A DNA stretch of 64,000 bases from Calliphora vicina (Eukaryota > Arthropoda > Insecta > Diptera > Calliphoridae), in the NCBI RefSeq assembly GCF_958450345.1, contig NC_088780.1, positions 27,117,667 to 27,181,666 on the forward strand, read 5' to 3'. Numbering within the stretch: position 1 is the first letter of the stretch; every line of letters begins with the position of its first letter. Below, in pieces: positions 26,330 to 38,429 of this stretch. A program made the position numbers and the translations under genes. The notes under the pieces are model-generated. The model had not been told where the DNA came from. It made no database searches and worked only from the letters and a program-made list of their open reading frames with translations.

Positions 26330-26660
26330 TTTGTAAAATATAAATTTATTCAAAGTATTGGCCATTGTTAGCTATGACCTTTTTCATGTTTCTGGTAACT
26401 TTCGCATTTCGAGCCAAAAGAACTGCTCATCTTTCGAGGCCAGGAAGGAATTAAGCCAATTTTGGATACTCTCTTTCTACGAAACAAATAGTAGTCGGGA
26501 TGGACAAGGTCTGCAGTGAGATGGAGTTTAGGCAAATAGATTAAATAGATTTTAACAGGTATAGTAACATGTGGCCTAACGTTGTCATAAAGGAATATTA
26601 CGGTTTCATGTTTGGCCGCATATTCTGTGCATTTTTCGGTCTATACTGGCTTTAAGTTAA
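26330..26660 (-). pseudogene. Mariner transposase C-terminal fragment, copy M3
   Basis: The minus strand matches the 3' end of the mariner seen at 20400-20640, including the region coding for the C-terminal SKDEQFF-like block, and reading back towards the second catalytic block near 26600. The N-terminal half is absent. Confidence 0.7.
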
Positions 26661-27461
26661 TCAGTTGCATAACTCTATAAAGAATATTTTTAATACATTT
26701 CTTTAAAATTTGTTATTTAACTACTACAGAACATTTTATTCTTTGAAAAACACACACTTTTGGTAATTTTTCCCATTTAATTGTGACTGTCAGTTGAAAC
26801 AGGTAGTGAATACCTCAAAAGCAAATATAAATTCTCATTACTATGCCAAAATCATTCTAATTGATATTTTGTGTACGATTTCCAAAATGAAACCTTGACA
26901 ACAGAATTTCAATTTTCTCTAATAACAATATTGCCTTTCAGCAGCAGCAGCAGCAGCAACTAAAAAGCAAGGAACACGAAAACGTGAACATTTTAGCCAA
27001 CCATAAAAGAAAGAAACTAAACGTACATAATCACAAACGAATCCATAAAATTTTAGCGCATACGATTATGTCATTAACGTTTTTTTTTTTATTTTGAGTT
27101 GGTGTGCATTAATTTCCTACATAATACACGTAGCTGCAGAGTATGCTTAAAACAAACTAACTATGTAGCAGTAATCAGGTACATATGTATGTCCTTAAGC
27201 ACTTGAGTGTATATATATAAAATTTTATTCTAGCAACTTACATAATTGTTACTAGAAATAATTTTGTTTTTAGCTTTTTTTTGTTACAAACCCTAACAAA
27301 AGGCCCAACAAAAATCTAATAACTAGAAAATGACAATGACGACTGGCACTTGTACGTTTACCGCGACTTGCACACAGTAATGCACTTATGTAGGGCCAAC
27401 ATGCATGCAAAACTAACTTGACTAAATAAAACCACACACCTACAGATACATTTGTACATAT
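26661..27461. other. Intronic sequence with a short CAG repeat
   Basis: A CAGCAGCAGCAGCAGC run lies at about 26940-26958. No gene is recognised; the frame at 27270-27491 has no family features. Confidence 0.6.
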
Positions 27462-27469
27462 ATAGTCAC

Positions 27470-28679
27470 TAGGATGGCCCTTATTTTGCATTTTGATATT
27501 TTCTAAGTCTAAAATAGTTCTCCGTCATCCCTCTTACAAATAAAATGTTGAAAATTTGAGCTAAATCGCATAATCTTTAGTTTCGAGTTTTGGGACAAAG
27601 TAGCAATATTTTAAAAAATAATGAAGGGAATTTCAGAAAGCACTTCTTAGAATTAAATTAAAATATAACAAAACATGTTTGAAATATCATCTAAATTTTG
27701 TATTCTTTTGAAAGGCCTATCGATGTAAATGTCCACCGAGACCTCGGTTAGTGGCTCCCTAACGTAATTTTGAATTTTCCTTGTCTTTTTCGCCTAAATC
27801 AGGCTGAATTTGCCCGATGACATAGGCTAAATGTTATGTTGACTTTGGGAATCTATGTGCTTTGTGGCTTATTCGCATAGACCTACGACTTAAGAAAAGC
27901 CTTGAAGAAAATGTCTAACAGGGTTGGTGGCCAGTTCTCATCACTTCCACGTGAAATGACCAATGACCAATGAGCTGTGTGGCACGTAGCATGTTGCACT
28001 TTTTCGCGATGCATTAGACACTATATTATGTTTGTTGGTATCTTCCCAAATTCAACAACTTTGTTTGTTGACAGAAATGGGACTCATCTTTGAAGTTGAA
28101 TTTTGATAAAAAAAAAACAAACAGAACAGTACAGTACAGCCATTTTGATAAAACAATATAGTCATTGGCACATGTTGTTAAAGAAACTTAAATATAAAAT
28201 GAACATTTTCTAACAAAGATAACAGATTTTTTTTACTGATAGATTATATCCAAGACTATTAAACACATGGAAGGCACTGGTCATTTCCACTCCCCCCGTT
28301 TTCTGGAGCTGTTTATTTTCAAATTTAATGATTTTGTAAAATTGATCTAATTTGGTTTGCTAATTCCCCACCAAGCCATGACCTAATATTATCGGAAAAA
28401 CTATTTTAAATAGTTCGATTTTTACTTTATCTCTTCCAAAAGAAGATTTTTGATATCGCTCTCCTAAAATTTTTCAAAAACTTTTGGGTAGTTTACTTTT
28501 TATTTTCTACCCATTCGGCGTTAATATTTTAAACCCAAAACTCGAAACTTTAAAGAAAATGTGCAACCTCTACACGTTATCAGATTTTGCCAAAATAAAT
28601 CAGCATTTTAGTAGCCTAAGAACCATTTTAGACCTTGTGAACATCGAAAATCACAAAAGCGCGTAATAAGGGCCTCCTA
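27470..28679. mobile_element. hAT-type non-autonomous element
   Basis: Ends TAGGATGGCCCTTATT and AATAAGGGCCTCCTA form imperfect inverted repeats. They are flanked by ATAGTCAC (27462-27469) and ATACTCAC (28680-28687), an 8 bp duplication with one mismatch. No transposase was recognised in its 1,210 bp. The right end, with GCGCTTTTGTGATTTTCGATG on the minus strand, recurs at 3140-3256. Confidence 0.72.
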
Positions 28680-29238
28680 ATACTCACTCACAATCACTTA
28701 CGGCTGCAATCAACCAAACAACTAACATACCAATGCCAGTTTTGGAAAACATCAAATGAGTGTGTGTTTGTCCTTTTGTAACAAAAAATTTACTTTTGCA
28801 CTCTTATTATTACAGTTTTTTTTCACTGTTGCTGTTGTCAAGTTACGTCTTTGTGTGTTTGGTAGTTTTTTTTTTACTAAAGCTTTCCTCAAAACCCCTA
28901 CAAAACAAGTCATTTATTGTTTTTCGCAGTGTTATATAAGTATTAAATAGTTTTACACCATTTTCAATTTAGCATAGTGTCATTTATTTAATTGCAGCGT
29001 TCTTCATGTCATTAATTAATGCACTTACTTCATTTCCCAGGAAAGGGTGAGATTTTTTATTGTAAAATCGAAAAATTTATAAAGTTTGATGTTGTAGCCA
29101 CCAAATAACCTACAAACATGATTCATACATCAATATATCGTTAATTCTTCCGACTCGGTTGCTATTTAAAATCGAGAAAATCGGCTCACAAATGGCTGAT
29201 ATATAAAAAAAACGGGAAAACCTTGATTTTTGGCCTAG

Positions 29239-29832
29239 TTATACCCTACACCACCATAGAGGGCAGGGTATAATGCGTTTGTGCAAATGTATGTAAAGCC
29301 CACAAATATTGGTATAACACCCACCTTAAAGTATATCGATCGTAGTATAGTATATCGATCCAAAGTATATGAGTCGAGTAAAAGATGTGCGTCCGTCCGT
29401 CCATCTGGCTGGCTGTCCATGTAAAACTTGTGCACAAAGTACAGGTCGCAATTTTGAAGATATTTCGATCAACTTTGGTACATATGATTTTTTCGACCCA
29501 TGGACCAAGCCTATTGAAATCGCCTGATATTAGTCCCTTATTTCATCTAGCCCACATACAAATGTCCTCCCGAAATTGGACTTTATCGGTCATAAATGTT
29601 TAATTTATGTATGTATTCAATTCAACATGAATAACTTTCATATAGACATAAATCACACGGCCTAATTTCATAGTGATCGGTCCATTATTGGTCATAGATC
29701 CCATATAAGGTCCATTTCGAAAATCACTCACGAATAAAAATTATTGATATTTTAAAAGAAAAATGTTCCTCATGTACTTAGTTTAGGGTATTGTATGGTC
29801 GAGCTTGACCGACCATACTTTCTTACTTGTTT
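29239..29832 (+). repeat. CCCTACACC-family interspersed repeat, copy A4
   Basis: Same order of blocks as 25065-25818 but with one internal GATCGGTCCA module deleted. Its short open frames match those of the sister copies only because the repeats are related; they are not genes. Confidence 0.88.
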
Positions 29833-30247
29833 TTATCTATCTGAATTACTAAGTTATTAATGTAGTCAATATGGATATCTAATGATAGATATTTCAAAGT
29901 CCATTGCAACGATGTCTATAAGGCTATAGTAAGTTGGACCTACAATGGGTGAAAATCGCGAAAAAAATTTTGTAATTTTTTTTCACTAAAATTTCAAAAT
30001 TTTAAAAAATTAAAAAAAAAAATTAAAAATTTTTTTTTAATTTTTGTTTACCTAAAAATTCTTTTTTTGTTATAAATTTTTTCTTCACAATAAATTTTAA
30101 AAATTTAAAAAATTAAAAAAAAATTTTAAAAAAATTAATTTTTTTTTAAATTTTTGTTTACCTAATTTTTGGATTTTCGGTGCTAGCTTCATTAGTTCCG
30201 GGGATGTAGAGGTACCTTTGATGTACATTTTTTATAGGCTTTCAGTA

Positions 30248-30676
30248 TAAAGCTGGGTTTCCGCATACACCGCAATCGGCGCCGATAACGAAAATTGAAA
30301 AACGTTTCAGTTGGGTGCGTTGCGGCATAAAACAGAAACGAAATTATTTTTTAATTTTGGATGTCGCACATTAAATAGAATTTCATTATTTTTGTTAAAA
30401 TCTATTATTGTTTCCTCTTCCAATAAAGAAAATTTATTTTTGTTATTCATTTTGATTTTCTTTAAATTTTAACTAAAAAAATAATTTAAATAATTTCGTT
30501 TATACAGCACCGAAAAAAACCTACTTGAATTTGTTTTCGTGACAGGTTTTTCGTTACTGATCGGTGCCGTTTCATTCCCAATTTTCGTTGCCGATTTCTG
30601 AAACAAACTTTTTTCGCTGCAAATGTATGGAATTTCGTTTTCGGCGCCGATTACGGTGTATGCGGAAACGGCTTAA
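30248..30676. mobile_element. TIR element with CCGCATACACCG ends
   Basis: The left end has GTTTCCGCATACACCGCAAT then CGGCGCCGAT. The right end carries the complement (CGGCGCCGATTACGG, GTATGCGGAAAC). The arms are about 45 bp, the interior is AT-rich and non-coding, and the target duplication is unclear. Confidence 0.72.
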
Positions 30677-30820
30677 GTATAATTTACAAAATCGAAAACG
30701 TGATTTTCTCGATTTGTGACACTTCTCGTTTACTATACTGTATTGCTTCCTGTATTTTTTATAGCTACTTTTAAAAATAAGTTTTTTTTTCTGTTCCACT
30801 TACGCTATTCGCCACAACTA

Positions 30821-31067
30821 CACCGAGAAAACAGATTCGTGATAGCAACCGAATTTGTTGCCAATCGAATGATTCTACCTTAGTGACCGAATTTTACAGT
30901 TGTAGCTATAGAATTTTAAAAGGGGTAACAAACTTTTGGTTGCTTTGATCGAAATTCTTCTTTGTCAACTGTCTTTCTATTGATATAACCGAAAAATTCT
31001 ATGTGTACAACCGAATCATTCGATTGGCAACAAATTCGGTTGCTATTACGAATCTGTATTCTCTGTG
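30821..31067. mobile_element. Palindromic MITE, full copy
   Basis: 247 bp with inverted arms of about 55 bp carrying CAGATTCGT, GCAACCGAATTTGTTGCC and AATCGAATGATTC. TA dinucleotides flank it at 30819-30820 and 31068-31069. A half copy lies at 33840-33986. Confidence 0.85.
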
Positions 31068-31069
31068 TA

Positions 31070-32489
31070 CTTTTTTAATTAAATTGCAGTAAAATTATAT
31101 TGTTTTTATAAAAAGTATAAAAAACAACATATTGGAAATAGTGTAACATAAAGTAACATTAACTCGGCCAGTAGTAGTAGTAGTAATAACAAACAGCAAC
31201 AATAACAATAGCAGCAGAAAGCTATAACAACAATAACATGATTCAACAAAACTTTTTAATATTAGCTGACACAAAACATGGAGGAACAGTTGCAAATAGT
31301 ACTTTCGCTAGAATTCATACGAGTAGTTTTAATAGTAGTTGTAAATATTCACACACATCTACATAAGCAAACAACTCATGTATACACACATACAATAGAT
31401 GAATGTATGTATGTATGTGTGGAGTAATTTTAGCATTTGTTGCGGTCGTAAAAGTGTTAGTAGTAGTATTTTTTATTTTTTTGTTTTTGTATGTTTTATA
31501 ACGTTGTTTTTTTTTAGTTTAGTTTTTGCTTATATACGTTTTTTGGTAAAATTTGTGTATGTTTGATAAAATTTCGTAATATGCATGTCCCTATGTACGT
31601 ACATATGTATATTATGGTGGCCCTTATTTTATTTTTTTTTTTTTTTTTCAATAAAGTTCTGTATTTCAAAAATACTGCATTTTTTCATATTTTAATTTTA
31701 ATAAGTCATTGAAATGTTTTCTATTAAAATTTTTATACAAATCTTAGTTTTAGAAACTCCATAAATATGTAATAAAATCTTTATTTATTAATAGAACTCA
31801 ATGAAATTTTCAACGTTTTTTAAATTTGTTTTCTAATTAACAATGTGTAAAAAAACTTGTCAAAAGGTCAAAGAGATCCCTCAAATTCTAAAAACTAGAG
31901 CGTAAATTCCCAGTATTGTATTTTTTTTATAATTTCGTCCATTGGGTCCACATTTCCTTTGAGGTTGGGAAAATGCTTTGGGGATAAATAGGAAACACAT
32001 CAAGATTTCCAAAACTAGGAAATGCTTTTTATGCGAAAATGTTTTCCGTAAAGATACCTTACAGAAAAACAGAAAATTGTTATATAAAAAAAGAATTAAG
32101 TCACCTTTTCGCCCAAAAAACAGCAAAAATCTACTAATTTTTTTTAATTTTTAAATTGAAAATCATTTATTTTTGGATCCATAATTGATATTGCTCCGAC
32201 ATCTTCTGTATATTACTGACAATTTAATTGTCAAACTAAAAAAAATCGATTCAATTTTTTAAAATTTAATTTTTGTAATGCCTATAACTCGGAAATTATA
32301 AGAGATAAATAGCACACGCAGCATGATTTTTCAAGATCTGAAAGCTTTCACAAAATATAAAAATCTATGAAATCAGGTGGGAAAAAAAATTACACGTTTT
32401 TAAAAATGTTACATGTCGAAGGTACCCTAATTTGAACCTCTATAACGCCGCCCCTGGAGCATTTGTAGCGCCCATTTTATTAAATATAA
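31070..32489. other. AT-rich intronic sequence, no gene seen
   Basis: Simple TAGTAGTAGTAG (31170) and ATGTATGTATG runs, and a possible left-end fragment at 31612. 32270-32480 has a repeat-like texture without defined ends. Confidence 0.55.
31612..31640. mobile_element. Possible left-end fragment of the TAGGRNGGCCC family
   Basis: ATGGTGGCCCTTATTTTATT resembles the left end at 27470. Sequence beyond it is AT-rich and a partner end was not found. Confidence 0.3.
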
Positions 32490-33230
32490 CTTGAAAACTC
32501 CTTTGCTACTCCCGCGTCAAATTTTATACCATTCGAACCAGCCGTTTAGAAATGCCAGATTTATATCCAAAAAATTTTGTAAATATAATCTGTTCCAAAG
32601 TGAACCGTATCCTAGAGAGAGCGTTCTCCATCGGTCTAAACTAATAGTAGTGGGACGGGGAATGGTCTGGACTATAAAGCGGGTGATGCAAAACATTCCA
32701 ACCACTTCATTCTAAATATTTTTTTAACAGGCATTGTTACATATGGCCTAGCGATGTCGAATAGAATATTACGGTTTCCTGTCTGACCGCAGTTGCATTC
32801 GATACAGGTTCCCTGTGATGGTCTGGCCAGACTCATAATAGATAGGACATTTTTGGTCCCAACAAATACAGAGCATTAACTTGATCCCTTTCGTCGAAAG
32901 TAATGCTTCGGTGCAAAAATCATTTTCTTTTATAGCGTTCAATCATCATTTCGGACATGCAAAATCCTCATTCTAGGTCTCTCGGCTTTAATTCGCATGG
33001 TACCCAATTTCCCTGCTTTTGGATAGATCCTGCTGCTCGCAAAATTTATGAAATTGCTCCTTGAGTAGCTACCAATAAATCTCCAAGCTCTTGTTGGGTT
33101 TTACCACAATCTTCGTGGATTAATGTCTCCTATTCATGGTCTTAAAAGTTTGTTTACTGGCCTTCCGTGTCAAAATCACCACTTCTGAACCACCAGCAAA
33201 TCTAAGACAAAATTTACCCTTTGTCGACCA
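32490..33230 (-). pseudogene. Degenerate mariner transposase, copy M4 (antisense)
   Basis: The minus strand carries the same coding landmarks as M1: AAGSIQKQGNW near 33010-33050, a region matching FLHRSI near 32910, the CIWW block near 32860, and a C-terminal region near 32620-32690. Frames are broken throughout and both ends are missing. It is the same family as the copies at 4863, 19640 and 49355. Confidence 0.78.
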
Positions 33231-33839
33231 CTAACCCTTCAGAAGTAAAGGAAATAAATTCGTAGCTTTTGATTGGAAAAAATGTATTTCATATTAGTTT
33301 TCAGTCAAATTATTGGAATCAGTTAACAGTAATTAATTTTTTAAACACCTTTGATTTAAAATATTAATTGAAGTAGCAGATAAAACTTCGTTTCCTTCGT
33401 AGTCATCGTTAAGATTCTCTGTTGGGTAATTACAACTTAAGAGCTTGATAACCTAAGGTGGAGGGCTTAGAAGTTTATGTTGTCGCATTGATCTGCTTAA
33501 ATATTTCGCAGATAGAACATGATCAGATTTGTCAAAAGCTCTATTAGAAATGTCCAGAAGATTATTAACTCTACTGTTTTTCCAAGAGTGATGCAATCTA
33601 TCGACTTTATAAAGTTTATGCTAAAGAAACCAATTGCAATAACTGTGTTTTCTATGATATGCTTCGAATGTATCAATAGCTTGTATACTGTGAATGTCAT
33701 TAGTAACCAAGAATACAAATTTTGTATTAATTTTGCTGTTTGGAAGCAGAACATTTGAAACTTGCTAGGATTTATTTTGATGTGCTGTAAATACCGCATT
33801 TTTAAGTCATACACCCTATAAAATCTGCAATATTTAGTT
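33231..33839. other. Unassigned sequence with overlapping frames on both strands
   Basis: A 105-codon minus frame (33497-33814) overlaps a 79-codon plus frame (33519-33758). The plus frame, IRFVKSSIRNVQKIINST onwards, has the more protein-like composition, but I recognise neither. It may be a transposon coding fragment. Confidence 0.35.
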
Positions 33840-33986
33840 TTGGATGACTGAAAAGAGATTGTTTCAACCGAAATTCTTCATTATCAAATGACTTTCTGTT
33901 GATAGAACCGATAAATTCCATAAGTGCAACTGAATCATTCGATTGGCAACAAATTCGGTTGCTACAACGAATCTGTTTTCTCTGTG
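33840..33986. mobile_element. Palindromic MITE, right half only
   Basis: It matches 30945-31067, including TCATTCGATTGGCAACAAAT and the end CTCTGTG followed by TA. The left arm is missing. Confidence 0.8.
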
Positions 33987-36744
33987 TAGGTGGCGCGAAT
34001 CGATGACTGATTTTCAAAGTAAAAGATAATTTGGTAGAGTAATTCATGCTGATTTAATTTTTACAGAATAGCTGTAACGGAGTCTAGAGGTAACGGCATT
34101 TACGATTCTATCAGTAATGATTTTTCAGCAGTAAAGGTAATTTCAGTTATTTCAGTAACGGTTGCTTAGTAGTAACGGTAGCCAACCTTGATAAAAAGTA
34201 CAAACTAAAGTCCAACCTAATGCATGTGTTTTACTGTATTGTGTATGTGTAATTTTTGCAATAAGTATGGCCAGTAAGTACTTTTCGCAAATAGTAGTAG
34301 TAGCTGTAGTAGTATTTTTTTATTGCTTTTTTGTTGTAGCTGTTGCTCGTATTCGTTTGTTTGTTGTACTCAAATATCCACCTAAAATCGCGGTAATCGC
34401 ATACAACAACTGTCAAGTCAAAATGGTTTTTTTTTTTTTTTTGTTTTTCTAGTGTTTTGGGCTTTCTCTTGCTTCTAGTGTAGTTTATTCCTGGCTTTAC
34501 GTTAGTTTTTATTGTTTTCTGACCCAGTTTGTTTTAGTTCTTGTATTTTGGTTGTTGGTTGGATAATGTGGGTGGAATTTTCGAAAACGAAGATATTCTA
34601 AAAAGTCCTTCAGTATGCAGGAATTTAAGTTTGTGTTTGAAATAGGTAAGTGGCTGGAGATAATCTTTATTCTAATAAGCTTAGAAGGCTCCAATGTTCT
34701 CGAAATCCAGTCATATTATTTGGAAAGACTCAGATATCTCAAACATTCTGAACTAAATAATTTATATATAAGCAATTTCCTAATTTGGCCTAAATTTTTA
34801 AGCCCTTTCCGGTCTGTCTACTTCCTTGAAACAAAGCTCCCACAAAAACTACATCCATTAAGGCTTAAAGTATGTTAAATTTTAGCTATTTTATGTAGAC
34901 CTTGTAACTAGTCATACCATTACGTTTTGCTTGTCTTTGTTGCTGCCTTACACCGACATTGTAATAAAAACCAAATGTGGTCACCAGCCATTTTCACAAA
35001 ATTATACACTCATATTTAAACTGAAAATCTATGGGTAGGTAGGTAGGTGAGTGGGCGTTTTAACTACAGCCGAAATTTGTTTAGTTGCAATTTTTATGTT
35101 TGACTGTTTTTATTGACTTTTTTTTTTTGGGTTAAAGTAAGAGTTACTAGTGTCAGTTAAATATTAAAATATCACTTCTGGTGTGTTTAACTATACAACC
35201 TGGGGAGTTATTTAAATATTTATTACTTGTTCTGTTCAAGGTAGTTCACATTAAATTAGTACCACTCGTAGTTTTATGTCAATCACAGACAGTAAATAAT
35301 AAATACTAGACCGACACTCATTAGAGACGCCTGGCATATAGATATATGTATGTATCTACAATATTTTTAATGTCAAGATTTTATCAAAAACCAAAAGTCG
35401 ATTAAAGAATTATTTGAACCCAGCAAACGTCAGTAAAACAGACAACCATATATCATTATTCAGTGGGTGTTAAATGTTATATAAGATATATATTGTAGAA
35501 TAAAATAAGTTGTTTTGTTTAATTGGCCGATTGCTGTGAAAACATGTAGACTGTTTTATATAAACAAAATTTCAAGTATGTCTACGTACTTACTTGTGTG
35601 GTGATTACAATTTATTTGCATTGTAGTGCGTTTTCAGGCGGTACATGTTGATTTTTCCTCCCATATTCAAATACTAACGATATTGATCTTCACTTTATAC
35701 CTATATTACCCTTAATGTTGTCATTTTGTTTTTTGTATAATTATTGTGTAATTTATTGAACTGGCAAATGTTTGTTAATTTTCTGATTGATGTTAATTTA
35801 TATGACTACGATATGAATTTAGAGAATCAAGAAAAGTTTGCTTAAATATTTGTTTAGAAATATTTCAAGTTGGTAAAATTAAATTTAATTGTTCCATCAA
35901 GTTGATGTATTTTTCCAGTTAAGTCTATAGCTTAGAAGTAGTACTATTCAGTACTATTTAGGCTACTGCACATTGCTTTTTTGAGACAAAACAATATCTA
36001 AAAATATGAAAATATGTGGAAAGTAAGAAGTATAATGGTCATATTTTAGTAATTATGAACGTTTTCATATGTAAATAGCAGTTATTAGAGAGTACTCAGA
36101 AGTACGTCGAATTTTCGTGAATCTTGGAACTAATACTAATCGCCCATTCTCAGTATGATGATTTTCTGGTACCCACATCTCAAATACTTCAGAAGAAACA
36201 CATCTCTGAGGCTCATACGAAGATTAACCGGTGGTCTATGGGATAGTGGGTACTTATTACTGCAGGCAGATAATTCAAGCAGAAAAGTTTCAGTAATAGA
36301 GTATTATTAGCAATGCTGAGCCAGCAGAAGATTATACACACAAAGTCTGCTGTAGAGTATCAACAGGGAGTACCCAGAAATGTGTGGGCTCAGAGCCAAT
36401 GGAGGAATATAAGCCAGGAAATTATGCCGAAGACAGGTAACGCTGAGAAGACTTTAATAGGCCACAAATTATTCAGCAGTAGAGGCAACATCATTTGGAA
36501 CCAAATATTAACAATGTAAAGGGGCATACAGGGATCAACAAGCCACAAACATTAGATCAGGTTATTTTACGCCTGGAAAATGGGGTAGATATTATTCAGA
36601 CTTTAAAGATTACAAAAGGATAAGGTTATCAACAAAAGCACGAACTTTGAACCAACCACAATGCACGATTTTAGTTGTGAGTCACACCTTAACATCAAGT
36701 TTTATGGCCAACTTAATTTGACATTTCTTTGTTTCAGTGTTTGA
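33987..36744. other. Intronic sequence, no gene recognised
   Basis: Contains an 87-codon plus frame at 34615-34878 with no family features and a slightly GC-richer stretch at 36100-36650 that looks like old retroelement DNA. GTAGGTAGGTAGGTGAG lies near 35035. Confidence 0.5.
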
Positions 36745-37640
36745 AAAATTCAACCATGGAAAGGTATACAATTTAGCAGCGCGTTAAGATTGTTGAAGCC
36801 TTTTACGAAAATGGGCGTTCAAATGGTCAGAGTAATCGACCAGATGTGTCTGGAGAATTGTGAGCAAATTTCAGCAAACCGAGTTTGTAGGAAATGTTCG
36901 TTCTGGGGCTTACTTCGAAACTTCTTCGAAAATGAGTTTAGCCAAGCAGTTATCGTGAATAGTGTTTGCTATCGCGTGATGATAATGGACTTCTTGTGGT
37001 CAGAAATTGAGGATATGGATTTGAACGATATGTGATTCCAACATTATGATGGCACTTGCCACCCAGCCAACGAATCAATGGCTCTTTTGCGCGATAAATT
37101 CAACGGCCGTGACGATGTCAACTGACCGCCACATCATCACCAAAGGTATACAATTTAGCAGCGCGTTAAGATTGTTGAAGCCTTTTACGAAAATGGGGGT
37201 TCAAATGGTCAGAGTAATCGATCAGATGTGTCTGGAGAATTGTGAGCAAATTTCAGCAAACCGAGTTTGTAGGAAATGTTCGTACTGGGGCTTACTTCGA
37301 AACTTCTTCGAAAATGAGTTTAGCCAAGCAGTTATCGTGAATAGTGTTTGCTATCGCGTGATGATAATGGACTTCTTGTGGTCAGAAATTGAGGATATGG
37401 ATTTGAACGATATGTGATTCCAACATTATGATGGCACTTGCCACCCAGCCAACGAATCAATGGCTCTTTTGCGTGATAAATTCAACGGCCGTGACGATGT
37501 CAACTGACCGCCACATCATCTGTTTGACACCGTTGGACTTCTTTCTTTGAAGATATTTAAAGGGAAATATGTACGCCAATAAGCCAAGAATAATTCAAGA
37601 GCTAAAGGATGAGATAATTAGGCACATTAACGATATTAAA
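36745..37640 (+). pseudogene. IS630/mariner-type transposase relic with internal duplication
   Basis: It starts MERY near 36756, then QRVKIVEAFYENGRSNGQS (helix-turn-helix region), with an early stop. Internally deleted frames follow, including DFLWSEIEDMDLNDM. Downstream FQHYDGTCHPANESMALLRDKF keeps the second catalytic Asp with a frame break. The end near 37528 reads LTPLDFFL, then ANKPRIIQELKDEIIRHIND. A 382 bp unit is duplicated in tandem, so the N-terminal and catalytic blocks occur twice. It is non-functional. Confidence 0.75.
36761..37520 (+). repeat. 382 bp tandem duplication
   Basis: Copy 1 is 36761-37142 and copy 2 is 37143-37520. Both run from AAGGTATACAATTTAGCAG to CCGCCACATCATC. 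I see about four substitutions (for example GGGCGTTC against GGGGGTTC), about 1% divergence. Confidence 0.93.
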
Positions 37641-37651
37641 CCTTAATTACG

Positions 37652-37755
37652 TCTCAGCGGCATGGTGTAGTGGTTAAAGAGCTTGCTTACAAAACGATCC
37701 CTGGCAGAGGACGAACAATTTAAATCATGGTTTTCGAGTTTTTAAAATTAACCTC
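37652..37755 (+). repeat. tRNA-derived SINE-like fragment, copy 2
   Basis: GCGGCATGGTGTAGTGG fits an internal RNA polymerase III A box. The B-box region is reduced to ACGATCC, followed by CTGGCAGAGGACGAACAA and the shared tail to TTTTTAAAATTA. It is not a tRNA gene because no acceptor or anticodon stems can be drawn. Confidence 0.6.
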
Positions 37756-37769
37756 CCTTTAAACAATCT

Positions 37770-38330
37770 ATCCAAGAAGCCCCCTGACCACTTCTCCACC
37801 TGGAAAAGAGGATAACATCATGGAAAAGGTCAGGCAGCCCGCCACCCCCTGGGAGAAAAAGGTAGGAATCAAAGATCAGCAAGGTTCCCCACCACTACAC
37901 CAAATATACAGAGGGCGCTGTTTCTAGGCAACGACAGATGGCAGCTCCATTATCCTAGAGCAGCTACAGCAGACCAATCATCTACTTAGCTGGATCAACA
38001 ACCGATTAACGAAACTGACACAAGGCAATAATAACAATTGCTTGAATCCTCATGGTAACATCATACATGTATCCGAAGACCCGCTACAATAGATCAATCA
38101 TCTACTTAGCTGGAACAACAACCGTTTAAACTGATATAAACAATAACAATGGATTTAATGGCAACATCGTACATGGAGACGCACGATACTCCAATAGTTA
38201 GGAAGGACAGTGCAATCTACATGGGAAATACGCGAAAAACAACTACTTCAACGTATAAGATGCTTTGTGGAAGCCAAATGCCCCCAAGTGGGGTAATGGA
38301 GAAAAAAACTGTCTCATCGGATAGATAGTA
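37770..38330 (+). repeat. GC-richer retroelement-like stretch with a 120 bp tandem repeat
   Basis: ATCATCTACTTAGCTGG followed by CAACAACCG occurs at about 37977 and 38097. The base composition resembles LINE leader or ORF1 sequence, but no clear reading frame remains. Confidence 0.45.
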
Positions 38331-38429
38331 TTAGGATTAGTCTCTGAAAGCCTTTTGTTTTATTTATAATTAATATCATGTATTTTGTAGTTATGCACTG
38401 AATGAATTACAAACGATAACTAAAATACA

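Noticed and set aside
26940..26958. CAG repeat as a coding polyglutamine tract
   Set aside because: A short run in an AT-rich intron without a surrounding open frame.
29235..29603. Several 60-72 codon frames on both strands
   Set aside because: They coincide with the CCCTACACC repeat and have sister frames in other copies; no protein family is recognised.
33497..33814. 105-codon minus-strand frame
   Set aside because: Hydrophobic AT-driven composition, overlapped by an equally long frame on the other strand, and no recognised domain.
37652..37705. tRNA gene
   Set aside because: A-box-like sequence is present but no cloverleaf can be drawn, and the shared tail with 1-95 indicates a retroposed SINE-like copy.
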